Shown: positions 54,442 through 63,267 of the stretch, one piece after another | How positions within the stretch are numbered: the stretch's first letter is position 1 | Layout of the letters: each line of letters begins with the position of its first letter | The notes under the pieces: generated by a model | Databases searched by the model: none | Seen by the model: the letters and a program-made list of their open reading frames with translations, nothing else | Told to the model about the DNA's origin: nothing | From: DATBRC01 sp036560485 | GTDB lineage: Bacteria > Pseudomonadota > Gammaproteobacteria > Burkholderiales > Burkholderiaceae_D | NCBI GenBank assembly: GCA_036560485.1 | Contig: DATBRC010000050.1 | Location: 38,914 to 102,913, forward strand | Reading direction: 5' to 3' | DNA: 64,000 nucleotides | Program-made: the position numbers and the translations under genes

Positions 54442-54449
54442 AGAGCATC

Positions 54450-54842
54450 ATGGCTCAACAACAATTTCAATCGTGCATCGACGCATGCAATGCCTGTTCC
54501 GAGGCATGCGACAACTGTGCAATCTTATGTCTGCAGGAACCGGACACCAAGGTAATGGCACGTTGTATAGCCTTGAATATCGATTGCGCACAGATGTGCC
54601 GTGTCACTGCAAGTTTCTTGTCGCGCGGCAGTGAACTTTCTCGCGCGGTATGTCAAGCTTGTTTGGAAGTCTGTGAAGATTGCAGGGAAGAGTGCTCGCA
54701 ATATCAAATGGAGCATTGCAAGGCATGCGAAAAGGCATGTCATCTGTGCGCACAGGAATGCCAACGCATGCTGTCCGAAATGCCGGTTCCCGTATATGAA
54801 ATGGATACAGTGATTTCTACCGGACGTTCAACGCCACACTAA
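54450..54842 (+). CDS. Four-helix copper-storage protein (Csp-like)
   Basis: A 130-residue Cys-rich protein with about 19 cysteines placed at helix faces (CIDACNACSEACDNCAILC, then CARC-type, CQACLEVCEDCREEC, CKACEKACHLCAQEC). This is the DUF326/Csp family, a four-helix bundle that binds many Cu(I) ions in its core. No signal peptide is present, so it is a cytosolic Csp3-type store. Its product could buffer the copper that CopA (far upstream in the window) exports. An upstream palindrome may regulate it. Confidence 0.85.
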   Translation: MAQQQFQSCIDACNACSEACDNCAILCLQEPDTKVMARCIALNIDCAQMCRVTASFLSRGSELSRAVCQACLEVCEDCREECSQYQMEHCKACEKACHLCAQECQRMLSEMPVPVYEMDTVISTGRSTPH

Positions 54843-54919
54843 CTTCTATTCGTCGGCGGGAAATTTATTTTTGCTTACTTATCTGATGATGATCTATCGA
54901 AGATTACATGATTCGTGAC

Positions 54920-55045
54920 ATGTCGTCCCAGCGAACGCTGGGATCCAGCGTCGTTTGTAGCGCACTATCAACCCGAATAAGAGCGCATCGGCAGTTTATA
55001 AGTCAACGATAAGCCACTGGATCCCAGCGTTCGCTGGGACGACAT
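54920..55045. repeat. Palindromic repeat family B, copy 2
   Basis: ATGTCGTCCCAGCGAACGCTGGGATCC at the left is the reverse complement of the right end (GGATCCCAGCGTTCGCTGGGACGACAT). The two arms are about 70 bases apart. It closes the 380-base gap before the isomerase gene. Confidence 0.85.
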
Positions 55046-55221
55046 CGGAACGACATCTACTTCAAACCGGGCTGAGGATTATCAAATTCAATTTGTCTCA
55101 TTACTTGGAAAATGAAGCGGGTCTTCCTATTTCCAATTCATTGCTGCATCTTGCGTGAACCTGAAGCATGTGAGGACGATCTAAGCGAGGCTATAGCAAC
55201 CATGTTCCAAGGAGCAGCGAC

Positions 55222-55974
55222 ATGACGGCGATTGTGCGAATCGATGATGAAGTCATTGGCGTAGACGACTTCGTCAGAATATTAAAGCTCACAGGACAAT
55301 TCGAAAGTCTGGTTGAACAACTTGTCAGAGACAAATTGACGGTTCGCGCAGGAAAGAAGCAGGGCATTGCCGTTTCAACTGAAGAGATACAGGAACGCGC
55401 CGATCAATTTCGCCGGGTCAAGGGTCTGCACCGTGCGGCCGAGATGAACCATTATCTTGATGCGCTGGGTGTGAGTCTGGATGAATTCGAGTCTTTCATT
55501 ACGGATACCCTGTATCAAGAAAAGACGATGGAAGAGGTCTGCAACGACAAGGCGATCGAACAATATTTCAAACTGAATTCTCCCAAATTCGACAGCATCG
55601 AAGTGAGCCATATTGTTCTCGATACCGAAGGCAAGGCAAAGGAAATGATTTCTTATCTGCGGGATGATCCCGACAGCTTTGCAGAAATGGCGCGTGAACA
55701 TTCGATTGTCGATACCAAGGAGCAGGGCGGCGTGATCGGCAAGGTGCTGCGCGGTTCTCTCAAGAGCGATGTTGAAGCCAAGGTGTTCAACGCTGCAGTG
55801 GGTGATTTGCTCGGGCCATTTTCTGCTGCCGACGGTTCGTACCATGAAATCTTTACCGTCACTGCGAAGCATCCAGCCACACTGGATGACGAAACAAAGT
55901 CCGAGATACGGCGTCTGCTGCGCGAAGAATGGCTAATGGCAAGGGCGCAGGAACACATCATCGAGGCGCGTTAG
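55222..55974 (+). CDS. Parvulin-type peptidyl-prolyl isomerase linked to the peptide exporter
   Basis: A 250-residue protein. An N-terminal SurA-like helical part (about 1-120) is followed by a rotamase domain (about 125-215: VSHIVLDTEGKAKEMISYL, FAEMAREHSIVDTKEQGGVIGKVLRGSL, FNAAVGDLLGPFSAADGSYHEIFTV). There is no signal peptide, so it acts in the cytoplasm or at the exporter. It ends 32 bases before the exporter gene, almost certainly one transcript. Isomerases of this sort accompany C39-type exporters in other proteobacteria; they probably help the substrate. Confidence 0.85.
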   Translation: MTAIVRIDDEVIGVDDFVRILKLTGQFESLVEQLVRDKLTVRAGKKQGIAVSTEEIQERADQFRRVKGLHRAAEMNHYLDALGVSLDEFESFITDTLYQEKTMEEVCNDKAIEQYFKLNSPKFDSIEVSHIVLDTEGKAKEMISYLRDDPDSFAEMAREHSIVDTKEQGGVIGKVLRGSLKSDVEAKVFNAAVGDLLGPFSAADGSYHEIFTVTAKHPATLDDETKSEIRRLLREEWLMARAQEHIIEAR

Positions 55975-56006
55975 ACCTTGATGAATGACTCCTGTAGCAA
56001 TTAAAC

Positions 56007-59000
56007 ATGGAAGCACCACCGAAATCGGCATCCCTGATCGATTTTCTATCGTCAGTGGAGATACTGTCTCCCTTTACGCGTCAAGAACTGACGCTTCTTG
56101 CCGAGCATACGCAATCCCGATTTTTTTCCTTTGGCGATACAGTATGCAATGCCGGCGATCCTGCTGAAGGCTTGTTTATAGTCAAGTCCGGTTCGGTCCG
56201 CATTTTTACCGAAGAGAACGGCAAAGAAATCAGCATGGGTGTGCGCAAGGAGCGCGAGGTATTTGCCGATATCGCGATGTTGCGCGAATACCGCCACGAA
56301 TCTTCAGTGCGCGCGTCGGCAAAAACAGAATTGCTGTTTATCCCGCGCACAATCACCGAGCAAATCATTGCGCGCAACCCGGCTGCGCTGGCTTTCGTTA
56401 CCAGTTACGTGGCGATCAGTTCTGCGGGTGGGTTGGTGACCCGTTTGTTTGATTTGCGCGGCAAGGTCAATAAAAGCGAGATGGAAGAATTCGTGCGTAG
56501 CGTCGGCGTCAAGCGCGTCTCTGCCGGCAAGGAAATCCTGCACCAGGATGCTCGCGACGACCGCAGGCTGTACGTGATACGCCAAGGCGAAGTGCGCATC
56601 GTACGCAGAGAGGAAGGCACCGAGTATTCGCTTGCAACCTTGGGTCAAGGTGAAATATTCGGTGAAAAAGCCTGCATGATGCGCCAGGAGCAATTGGCAT
56701 CCGCCATATCGCTGACGGATACGACATTGCTGGTGATTCCCGAAAAAACCGTCCATCATATTCTGGAGCGCAATCCGAAATTGCGCGAAGCATTGGACGA
56801 GCGTATCCGTTTTGTCGAAAGGGAATTGCATCGCCAGAAAAAACTGGCGGAGCGGCGCAAGCAACCGATCAAACTTGACCTGCAATCGAAACCTGAACTC
56901 GGTGAAAAAGTCATCAAGCGTTTTGCGCTGGTCGAACAAGCCGAAGAAATGGATTGCGGCGCTGCTTGCCTGGCGATGCTGTGCCGACACTACAGCATTC
57001 CGATGACGCTAGGAAAATTGCGCGAATTGGCCAATGTCACCACACAAGGCGCAACGTTGGAAAGCCTCGCGCGCGCCGGTGAATCACTCGGCTTCACTGC
57101 ACGCGGCGTTCAATGCACGTTTGAAGCGCTGCAAGGTTTTGAATTGCCGTTCATTGCGCATTGGGAAGGCTATCACTACATCATCGTGTATGGCGTATCG
57201 AAAGAGAAGGTGTGGGTAGCGGATCCGGCGATCGGATTCAAAAAGATGACCGTGGAGGAATTCGAGCGTGGCTGGAGCGGCACTTGCCTGGTCTTTACAC
57301 CCGGGCAGAATATGGTGCAGATGGCGGCAGCGCGTTCGCCGTGGATTCGCTTCGTCGCTTACCTTAAACCGTACAAGAAAATTCTCGGCCAACTATTTCT
57401 GGCAACCTTTGTTATCCAGATGCTCGGGCTGGTGCCGCCGATGATTATCCAAAACATTCTGGACGGCGTGATCGTGCATCAGAATGTCAGCTTGTTGCAT
57501 CTGTTGATCACAGGCTTGATCATTTCCAATGTATTTACGCAATTGATGTCGACGGTTCGCGCTTACCTGGCCAATTACATGGTGCGTAATCTCGATTTCA
57601 CGATGATGTCGTCGTTCTTCAAGCATACGATGTCATTGCCTTTTTCTTTCTTTGCCAAGCGCAAAACCGGCGACATTCTTGCACGGTTTCAAGAGAATCA
57701 CACGATCCGCGCTTTCCTGACCGAGTCGACCGTCACCACCATGCTCAATCTGCTGATGGTGTTCATCTATTTCACGATCATGTTCTTTTATAACGTGAAG
57801 CTGACGCTGGTGCTGATCGCATTCGTGATTCCGATCATCGCTTTAACCGTGCTGGTGACGCCAAGAATTAAAAACTATGCACGCGAAGTATTCACTGCAT
57901 CGACCGATGCGCAAGCCACATTGATGGAAACGCTAGGCGGCGTGGAAACCATCAAAGGCATGGGAATCGAACGTCCGGTGCGTTTGAAATGGGAAAAAAA
58001 ATATGCAAAGTCGCTCGGCATACAGTACCGCGCGCAGGAATTCAATATCGTGGTAGGACTTGTCAGTCAGGTGCTGAATGCCGCCACTACAATTGCCATC
58101 CTGTGGGTCGGCGCCGATCTGGTTCTGGCGCGCGAACTGTCGATCGGCCAATTGATCGCATTCAATGCGTTGATGGGTAGTGTATTGGCGCCGTTGATGG
58201 GATTGGTCGGATTGTGGAGCCGTTTGGCCGATGCCGGTGTTGCGATGGAACGCCTCGGTGACGTGCTCGACATGGCGCCGGAGCAAAAGCCGGAAGATTT
58301 GCCGTCACGTGTGATCCTGCCGGATTTACAGGGCGACATACGACTGGATGGCGTGTTCTTTCGATACGGTGGAAATGAAACGTCGTATGTACTTGAAAAT
58401 ATCAGCCTCGACATCAAGCCTGGCGAATTGATCGCGATTGTCGGTCGCAGCGGTTCAGGTAAAACGACGTTGGCTAAATTGCTGGTCGGTTTTTATCCGC
58501 CGACTGAAGGACGGATCCTGGTGGATGGTTATGACATGAGCGTGATCGATAAGGAATATTTCCGTGCGCAAGTCGGTTATGTCATGCAAAGCAATCTGCT
58601 GTTCTCCGGCACGATAGCCGAGAACCTTGCCAGCGGTGACGAAAGCCCAGATCGCCGCCGCATTGAAGAAGTGGCAAAGATGGCCGATGCGCATGCGTTC
58701 ATCAGCAAGATGCCGCTGGGTTACGAGCAGGTCGTCGGTGAACGCGGCATCGGTTTATCCGGTGGACAGATTCAACGACTATGTATTGCACGCGCGCTGT
58801 ATCACGATCCGCGCTTGCTGGTGTTTGATGAAGCGACTTCTGCACTCGATACACAATCCGAGAGCAATATCATCGGCAACATGACCGACATTCTCAAAGG
58901 ACGCACAGCCGTGATCATTGCGCATCGGCTTAGTACGATCATGCGGGCTGACAAGATATTGGTGTTATATGAAGGTGCGATTGTGGAGCAGGGTCGGCAT

Positions 59001-59066
59001 GAAGAGTTGGTGGATAAGAAGGGAATGTATTACCAATTGGTGCAGAAACAATTGAGTGCGGGGTGA
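56007..59066 (+). CDS. Peptide exporter: two cyclic-nucleotide-binding domains, C39 peptidase, ABC transporter
   Basis: A 1019-residue inner-membrane exporter. Two cNMP-binding-like domains (about 10-125 and 150-265) precede a C39 peptidase (about 305-440) with Cys317 (EEMDCGAACL), His390 (EGYHYIIVY) and Asp406 (VADPAIG), all active-site residues. Then come a six-helix membrane domain (about 450-750) and an ATPase with GRSGSGKTT, LSGGQ and LLVFDEATSALD. It should cut double-glycine leaders and export the peptide. The cNMP domains may gate it. No HlyD-type fusion protein is in the window. Confidence 0.92.
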   Translation: MEAPPKSASLIDFLSSVEILSPFTRQELTLLAEHTQSRFFSFGDTVCNAGDPAEGLFIVKSGSVRIFTEENGKEISMGVRKEREVFADIAMLREYRHESSVRASAKTELLFIPRTITEQIIARNPAALAFVTSYVAISSAGGLVTRLFDLRGKVNKSEMEEFVRSVGVKRVSAGKEILHQDARDDRRLYVIRQGEVRIVRREEGTEYSLATLGQGEIFGEKACMMRQEQLASAISLTDTTLLVIPEKTVHHILERNPKLREALDERIRFVERELHRQKKLAERRKQPIKLDLQSKPELGEKVIKRFALVEQAEEMDCGAACLAMLCRHYSIPMTLGKLRELANVTTQGATLESLARAGESLGFTARGVQCTFEALQGFELPFIAHWEGYHYIIVYGVSKEKVWVADPAIGFKKMTVEEFERGWSGTCLVFTPGQNMVQMAAARSPWIRFVAYLKPYKKILGQLFLATFVIQMLGLVPPMIIQNILDGVIVHQNVSLLHLLITGLIISNVFTQLMSTVRAYLANYMVRNLDFTMMSSFFKHTMSLPFSFFAKRKTGDILARFQENHTIRAFLTESTVTTMLNLLMVFIYFTIMFFYNVKLTLVLIAFVIPIIALTVLVTPRIKNYAREVFTASTDAQATLMETLGGVETIKGMGIERPVRLKWEKKYAKSLGIQYRAQEFNIVVGLVSQVLNAATTIAILWVGADLVLARELSIGQLIAFNALMGSVLAPLMGLVGLWSRLADAGVAMERLGDVLDMAPEQKPEDLPSRVILPDLQGDIRLDGVFFRYGGNETSYVLENISLDIKPGELIAIVGRSGSGKTTLAKLLVGFYPPTEGRILVDGYDMSVIDKEYFRAQVGYVMQSNLLFSGTIAENLASGDESPDRRRIEEVAKMADAHAFISKMPLGYEQVVGERGIGLSGGQIQRLCIARALYHDPRLLVFDEATSALDTQSESNIIGNMTDILKGRTAVIIAHRLSTIMRADKILVLYEGAIVEQGRHEELVDKKGMYYQLVQKQLSAG

Positions 59067-59121
59067 TACAACCTAAACGTAAAGGAATTGCGATTTTGCA
59101 GGTTGAGGTAGTTCTACAACT

Positions 59122-59208
59122 GACGTCATTCCAGCGAAGGCGGGAACCCATAGTGAGTCTGACAATTCGATCGCTTTGTGGATCCCCGCCTTCGCGGGGA
59201 AGACGTCG
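59122..59208. repeat. Palindromic repeat family B, copy 3
   Basis: GACGTCATTCCAGCGAAGGCGGGAACCC at the left and GGATCCCCGCCTTCGCGGGGAAGACGTC at the right are imperfect inverted copies about 30 bases apart. It lies directly after the exporter gene. Confidence 0.8.
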
Positions 59209-59227
59209 TAATTGAGGCTTGAGTATT

Positions 59228-59332
59228 AGAGTGTCTAACAAAATGATTATGGCAAGGCGCGCCGACGCAGACAGTACGACTGTACGGCAAGGAGGCGCAA
59301 CGCCGCCAGGGACATTTTGTTAGACGCTCTTA
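59228..59332. repeat. Palindromic repeat family C
   Basis: The ends are AGAGTGTCTAACAAAATG and its inverted copy CATTTTGTTAGACGCTCTT (one or two differences), with a GC-rich middle that includes GTACGACTGTAC. The half-copy at 43409-43427 belongs to the same family. Confidence 0.8.
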
Positions 59333-59366
59333 GTGTTGAATTGCGCTCTTAACGCTGCGAGAACAT

Positions 59367-60671
59367 ATGAAAATATTCAACCAAGGAATCCAAGGCAGCT
59401 CCACCATCTCATATGCCGGACTGCTTGAGAAAATAGAAATCCTGCGCTCAACGCTGCGCTGGTCTTCCAAATTGGAACGGCCGGAAATAGAAAAGCTGTT
59501 AAGGCAATCGAACGTACTGCGCGACGAGGTGATGAGCTTGTCGCACAAGGAGCGCTTCGTGAAAGCGGCCAGCACCGATCCGATTCCTGTCGAAGAAGCG
59601 CTAGGACCGGGACAGCGGCGCAAGGCTTTGCTTGAACGCAGTTTCGTATTTGAAGGAACCTTCGGCGACAATCCAAAGCTGCTCGATGCATTGGAGATTG
59701 CCGAAAAAGCGGCGCCCACCGACCTGCCGGTACTGATCGATGGAGAGAGTGGAACAGGCAAGGAATTGATGGCGAAGGTAATTCACGCCAACGGTTCGCG
59801 TGCCGACAAGTCCTACATCTCGGTGAACTGCGGCGCAATCCCCGACAGTTTGCTGGAGTCGGAATTGTTCGGCCACATCAAAGGCGCATTCACAGGTGCG
59901 TCGAGCGACCGCAAAGGCAAGTTCGAAAGCGCGCACAAAGGCACGATCTTCCTCGATGAAATCGGCGAGCTGCCATTGCCGGGACAAGTGAAACTGCTGC
60001 GTGTGCTGCAGTCACATGAGATACAGCGCGTCGGGTCAGATCAAACCATTTCTGTCGATGCGCGCATTGTCGCCGCGACCAACAAGAATTTGCGCAAGCT
60101 GATCGAGCAAGGCACATTTCGAGAGGATCTGTTTTATCGGCTCAGTGTGATTCATTTGACTCTGCCACCGCTGCGTGACCGTAAAGATGAAATTCCTTTG
60201 CTGCTTTCTTACTACAGTGACGAAGCGGCAGAAGAACTCAAAAGACGTCCGATCAAAATGACGCCGCGGCTGCGTGATTTCATGCTGAATTATTCTTATC
60301 CGGGCAACATACGTGAACTGCGCAACATGATTTACCGGATCTCATGTTTGGCCGGCGACACGGCAGACCTGACTCATCTGCCTGAAGATATCCGCCCCAA
60401 GTCGCCAACTTCGTTGACGCATAACGGCACCAATGTGATTGCAAGCATCGCGAATGCCAGTGCGTTAGGCGATGCCAAACGTGCCGCTATGGATGAAGTG
60501 GAGAGAGCATTCCTGGAGCGCGGCTTGCAAGAAGTCGGCGGTACGGTGGCTGAACTGGCACGGCGCTGCGATATGAACCGCTCTCATTTGCAAATGCTGT
60601 TGAAGAAGCACGGATTGCATTCGAAAGACTTCCGGCATAGGGATTCACTATCTACCGAAAAAAGAAGTTGA
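59367..60671 (+). CDS. Sigma-54-dependent transcriptional activator
   Basis: A 434-residue enhancer-binding protein. The AAA+ core has Walker A GESGTGKE (126-133), the sigma-54 contact loop GAFTGA (173-178), Walker B GTIFLDEIGELP, and the R-finger block. The C-terminal Fis-type helix-turn-helix (about 395-425, VAELARRCDMNRSHLQMLLKKH) binds DNA. The N-terminal 90 residues are not a receiver, PAS or GAF domain. It lies between two repeats after the exporter, and a sigma-54 promoter precedes the downstream peptide gene, so that is its likely target. Confidence 0.92.
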   Translation: MKIFNQGIQGSSTISYAGLLEKIEILRSTLRWSSKLERPEIEKLLRQSNVLRDEVMSLSHKERFVKAASTDPIPVEEALGPGQRRKALLERSFVFEGTFGDNPKLLDALEIAEKAAPTDLPVLIDGESGTGKELMAKVIHANGSRADKSYISVNCGAIPDSLLESELFGHIKGAFTGASSDRKGKFESAHKGTIFLDEIGELPLPGQVKLLRVLQSHEIQRVGSDQTISVDARIVAATNKNLRKLIEQGTFREDLFYRLSVIHLTLPPLRDRKDEIPLLLSYYSDEAAEELKRRPIKMTPRLRDFMLNYSYPGNIRELRNMIYRISCLAGDTADLTHLPEDIRPKSPTSLTHNGTNVIASIANASALGDAKRAAMDEVERAFLERGLQEVGGTVAELARRCDMNRSHLQMLLKKHGLHSKDFRHRDSLSTEKRS

Positions 60672-60728
60672 TCATTTGCACCTCTGCATGATCAATTTTT
60701 GTATTTATAAAATTCATTTCAGAGCGCG

Positions 60729-60842
60729 TGTCGTCCCAGCGAATGTTGGGATCCAGTGTCGTTCTCTTCAGTTTAGCCGCGCAAAAAGACTGTCTGGTTT
60801 ATACAAAAAGACACTGGATCCCAGCATTCGCTGGGACGACAG
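60729..60842. repeat. Palindromic repeat family B, copy 4
   Basis: TGTCGTCCCAGCGAATGTTGGGATCCAGTG is mirrored by CACTGGATCCCAGCATTCGCTGGGACGACA. This copy is closest to copy 2, 5.8 kb away. It fills most of the gap after the activator gene. Confidence 0.85.
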
Positions 60843-61015
60843 CTCATGTTTTGTGTGATGCGCAATCAATATTGCTTTTAACCAGCTTTAAAAACTAATT
60901 ATTGTATTGACTGTCTATTCAATATGGCACTGAATTGATTACGGGAAGCATTTCACCAGCTTTGACGATGTCTGATCTATAGATTTGAAATATTAATTAC
61001 ATGGAAGGACACATA

Positions 61016-62605
61016 ATGAATAAGCACAACGGTTCAACTTCAGTATGGATGGCGACAGCCAATATTCCCGATTATCCAAGTCTGCCGGGCGATCTGCAAA
61101 CAGAGGTATGCGTGATTGGTGCGGGCATCGCAGGAATGACTACTGCGTACCTGCTATCGGAACAAGGCAAGGATGTTGTTTTGATAGACGCGATGGGAAT
61201 CGGCGCAGGTGAAACGGGAAGAACCACTGCGCATTTTTTTCCGCCGGATGAACGCTATTTTCAGATTGAACGGCGGTTTGGCACTGAGCAGGCGCGTTTG
61301 GTTGCGGATGCCTATATACGTGCAACCGAAATGGTCGAATCGATTGTACGCAAAGAGCGTATCGATTGTCAGTTCGAACGGTTGGATGGTTATCTTTTTT
61401 CACCAACAGCAGAAGGGCAGAGCGATCTTTTTAAAGAAGAAAATACCGCGCGCAAGCTGGGGCTGGATGTCAAATTGATCGAAGGTGTGCCCGGATTGAG
61501 TTTTAATGCCGGGCCGTGTGTGCGTTTCTCGAACCAGGCTCAGTTTCATCCGCTGAAGTACTTGAGCGGCCTGGCGCAAGCCTTTGTGGGTAGCGGCGGT
61601 CGTATCTATGCCCATACCCGTGCACTGAATGTCCATGGCAATCAGATGATGCAGACTGTGGAGACCGCTTACGGAGCAATACACGCTAACGCAGTAGTCG
61701 TCGCGACCAACACGCCATTCAACGACCGTGTGGTTATGCACACGAAGCAGTCCGGTTACCGGACTTATGTGGTAGGAATACGCGTACCAAGAGGTTCAGT
61801 GCCGCGCGTTTTAATGTGGGATACAGGTGATCCTTATTATTACGTTCGTCTGCATACACCGAGTGAGGTTGCCGATTATGACATTCTGATTGTCGGCGGC
61901 GCTGATCATAAAGTCGGCCAGGATGAGCATGCCGATAGCCGGCATGCGGTGGTCGAAGCCTGGGTGCGACAACGCTATCCAATGGCTGGAGAAGTTGAGT
62001 TCAAATGGTCGGGCGAAGTGATGGAACCAGCTGATGGCATTGCATTTTTCGGCAGGAATCCGATGGATGACAATAATGTTTTTATCATCACCGGCGATTC
62101 CGGCAATGGCATGACACATTGCACAGCGGGCGCGATGCTGGTGACCGATTTGATCATGGGGCGCAGTAATGCATGGGCGAATCTGTTTGATCCATCCCGC
62201 AAACCTGTGCATGGCTTATCCGATTTTTTCCAGGAGCAGGTCAATACGCTTGCGCAATACAAGGATTGGGCGACAGCAGGCGAAGTTGAATCGGTACAGG
62301 ATATTGCGATTGACCAAGGCGCAATTATCCGGGAAGGCACGAAAAAAATCGCTGTCTATCGCGATGGCGACGGCGATTTACATGCGCTGTCTGCTGCCTG
62401 CACGCATTTGGGATGCGTCGTCTCGTGGAACCCGGCTGAAAAATCGTGGGACTGCCCGTGCCATGGATCTCGTTTTGATGTCGATGGCACGGTACTGCAT
62501 GGGCCGGCGCTGAAACCATTGTCAGCTGAATCGCTATCCGGTGTGGATTTTGTTCTGCCATCCGAGAAAAATATCGGAGATGAAAGCAGACGAGATATAC
62601 GCTAA
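61016..62605 (+). CDS. FAD-dependent oxidoreductase with C-terminal Rieske domain
   Basis: A 529-residue protein. A DadA/glycine-oxidase-like FAD domain (VCVIGAGIAGMTTAYLLSEQGKDVVLID near the N-terminus; ITGDSGNGMTHCTAGAML further on) is fused to a Rieske [2Fe-2S] domain in the last 100 residues, with CTHLGC and CPCHGSRF. Proteins of this layout oxidise amines or similar compounds, passing electrons to the iron-sulfur centre. The reaction is unknown. ATG 61016 has AAGGA in front; the frame is open to 61001. It could act on the peptide encoded just downstream, but only by position. Confidence 0.88.
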   Translation: MNKHNGSTSVWMATANIPDYPSLPGDLQTEVCVIGAGIAGMTTAYLLSEQGKDVVLIDAMGIGAGETGRTTAHFFPPDERYFQIERRFGTEQARLVADAYIRATEMVESIVRKERIDCQFERLDGYLFSPTAEGQSDLFKEENTARKLGLDVKLIEGVPGLSFNAGPCVRFSNQAQFHPLKYLSGLAQAFVGSGGRIYAHTRALNVHGNQMMQTVETAYGAIHANAVVVATNTPFNDRVVMHTKQSGYRTYVVGIRVPRGSVPRVLMWDTGDPYYYVRLHTPSEVADYDILIVGGADHKVGQDEHADSRHAVVEAWVRQRYPMAGEVEFKWSGEVMEPADGIAFFGRNPMDDNNVFIITGDSGNGMTHCTAGAMLVTDLIMGRSNAWANLFDPSRKPVHGLSDFFQEQVNTLAQYKDWATAGEVESVQDIAIDQGAIIREGTKKIAVYRDGDGDLHALSAACTHLGCVVSWNPAEKSWDCPCHGSRFDVDGTVLHGPALKPLSAESLSGVDFVLPSEKNIGDESRRDIR

Positions 62606-62627
62606 CAAAAACAAATCAGATGTGTAT

Positions 62628-62653
62628 CCACGCGATCAAGATACCTCGCGTGG
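62628..62653. terminator. Hairpin between convergent oxidoreductase and peptide genes
   Basis: CCACGCGA pairs with TCGCGTGG around a ten-base loop. On the minus strand it is followed by a T-rich stretch (ATTTGTTTTTG), so it may end transcription of the peptide gene. Confidence 0.5.
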
Positions 62654-62684
62654 AGACAAAGCCTTGCTATGTTATGACAATCCA

Positions 62685-62891
62685 TCAGTGATGCACGTAC
62701 CCGTCAGTAACCGAGTTGGTGAGAACACCATCGACGTAAACGGACACCGGCTCACCGTCTGGTGACGTCAACAAGTCGGAAGTGGAAGCACGCTGAAAAG
62801 GCAGCTTCCTCATGCCACCGTGCATGGTGTCCATCGCTTTGCGGTCCAGCTCTTCAGTAACTGGCAAGTCTTTGATGATCAAGGTTTTCAT
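62685..62891 (-). CDS. Double-glycine leader peptide, probable substrate of the C39 exporter
   Basis: A 68-residue precursor. The first 26 residues end ELDRKAMDTMHGG, which fits the double-glycine leader rule: Leu at -12, Asp at -11, Met at -7, Met at -4, Gly-Gly at -2/-1. Cleavage after Gly26 leaves a 42-residue core starting MRKLPFQR, rich in Ser/Thr/Val, without cysteine, and ending DGYVHH. The start is ATG 62891 with CAGGAG seven bases before it; the frame is open to 62993. A C39 exporter lies 3.6 kb away. Whether it is a bacteriocin, signal or matrix peptide is unknown. Confidence 0.75.
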   Translation of the reverse strand: MKTLIIKDLPVTEELDRKAMDTMHGGMRKLPFQRASTSDLLTSPDGEPVSVYVDGVLTNSVTDGYVHH

Positions 62892-63267
62892 AAAAATTCT
62901 CCTGGATAAAAGTAAAAAAATAGATGAGGTTGAATCGATATCGAGCAATATATTGTGCTCGCTAGACATACTGCATAGAGCATGCCAACACAACTTTGAT
63001 GCGATAAAACCCTAGGCGAATAGCTGAAAAGAGCTGTTTCTCCTCTGGATATCCTTTGGATTGGATGATTTTCGGCGACTTGTATATAATGCGTGCCGGT
63101 TGGAGATGGCGGTTTTCATCCAACACATTGCAGAGCATGTTCGTCAGCTTGCAACACGTGTCATCTTTAAACTGATTTGTGGATGACAACAATTATTGAT
63201 ATTCGACAAATCCGTGCGAAGTTCGCTATATTAAACTTCATATAAAATAATATTTCTAGGGAACACA
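62892..63267. other. 376-base gap, promoter region of the peptide gene and of the His-rich gene
   Basis: Apart from the sigma-54 element it shows AT-rich DNA with a TATAAAAT -10-like box at about 63241-63248 for the rightward gene. A minus-strand frame at 62962-63192 lacks a ribosome-binding site and has no leader motif. Confidence 0.5.
62972..62988 (-). promoter_or_regulatory. Sigma-54 (-24/-12) promoter of the leader-peptide gene
   Basis: On the minus strand it reads TTGGCATGCTCTATGCA, matching TTGGCAYGNNNNTTGCA at all but one fixed position, with GG and GC ten bases apart. Transcription would start near 62961, giving a leader RNA of about 70 bases before the peptide ATG. An activator of the right class is encoded 2.3 kb away. 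Confidence 0.75.

Noticed and set aside
60930..60950. A TGGCAC motif before the FAD/Rieske gene as a sigma-54 promoter
   Set aside because: The -12 box is at the wrong distance and lacks the required GC.
62962..63192. A 76-codon minus-strand frame upstream of the leader-peptide gene as a second precursor
   Set aside because: It has no ribosome-binding site and no double-glycine motif, and it covers the sigma-54 promoter.
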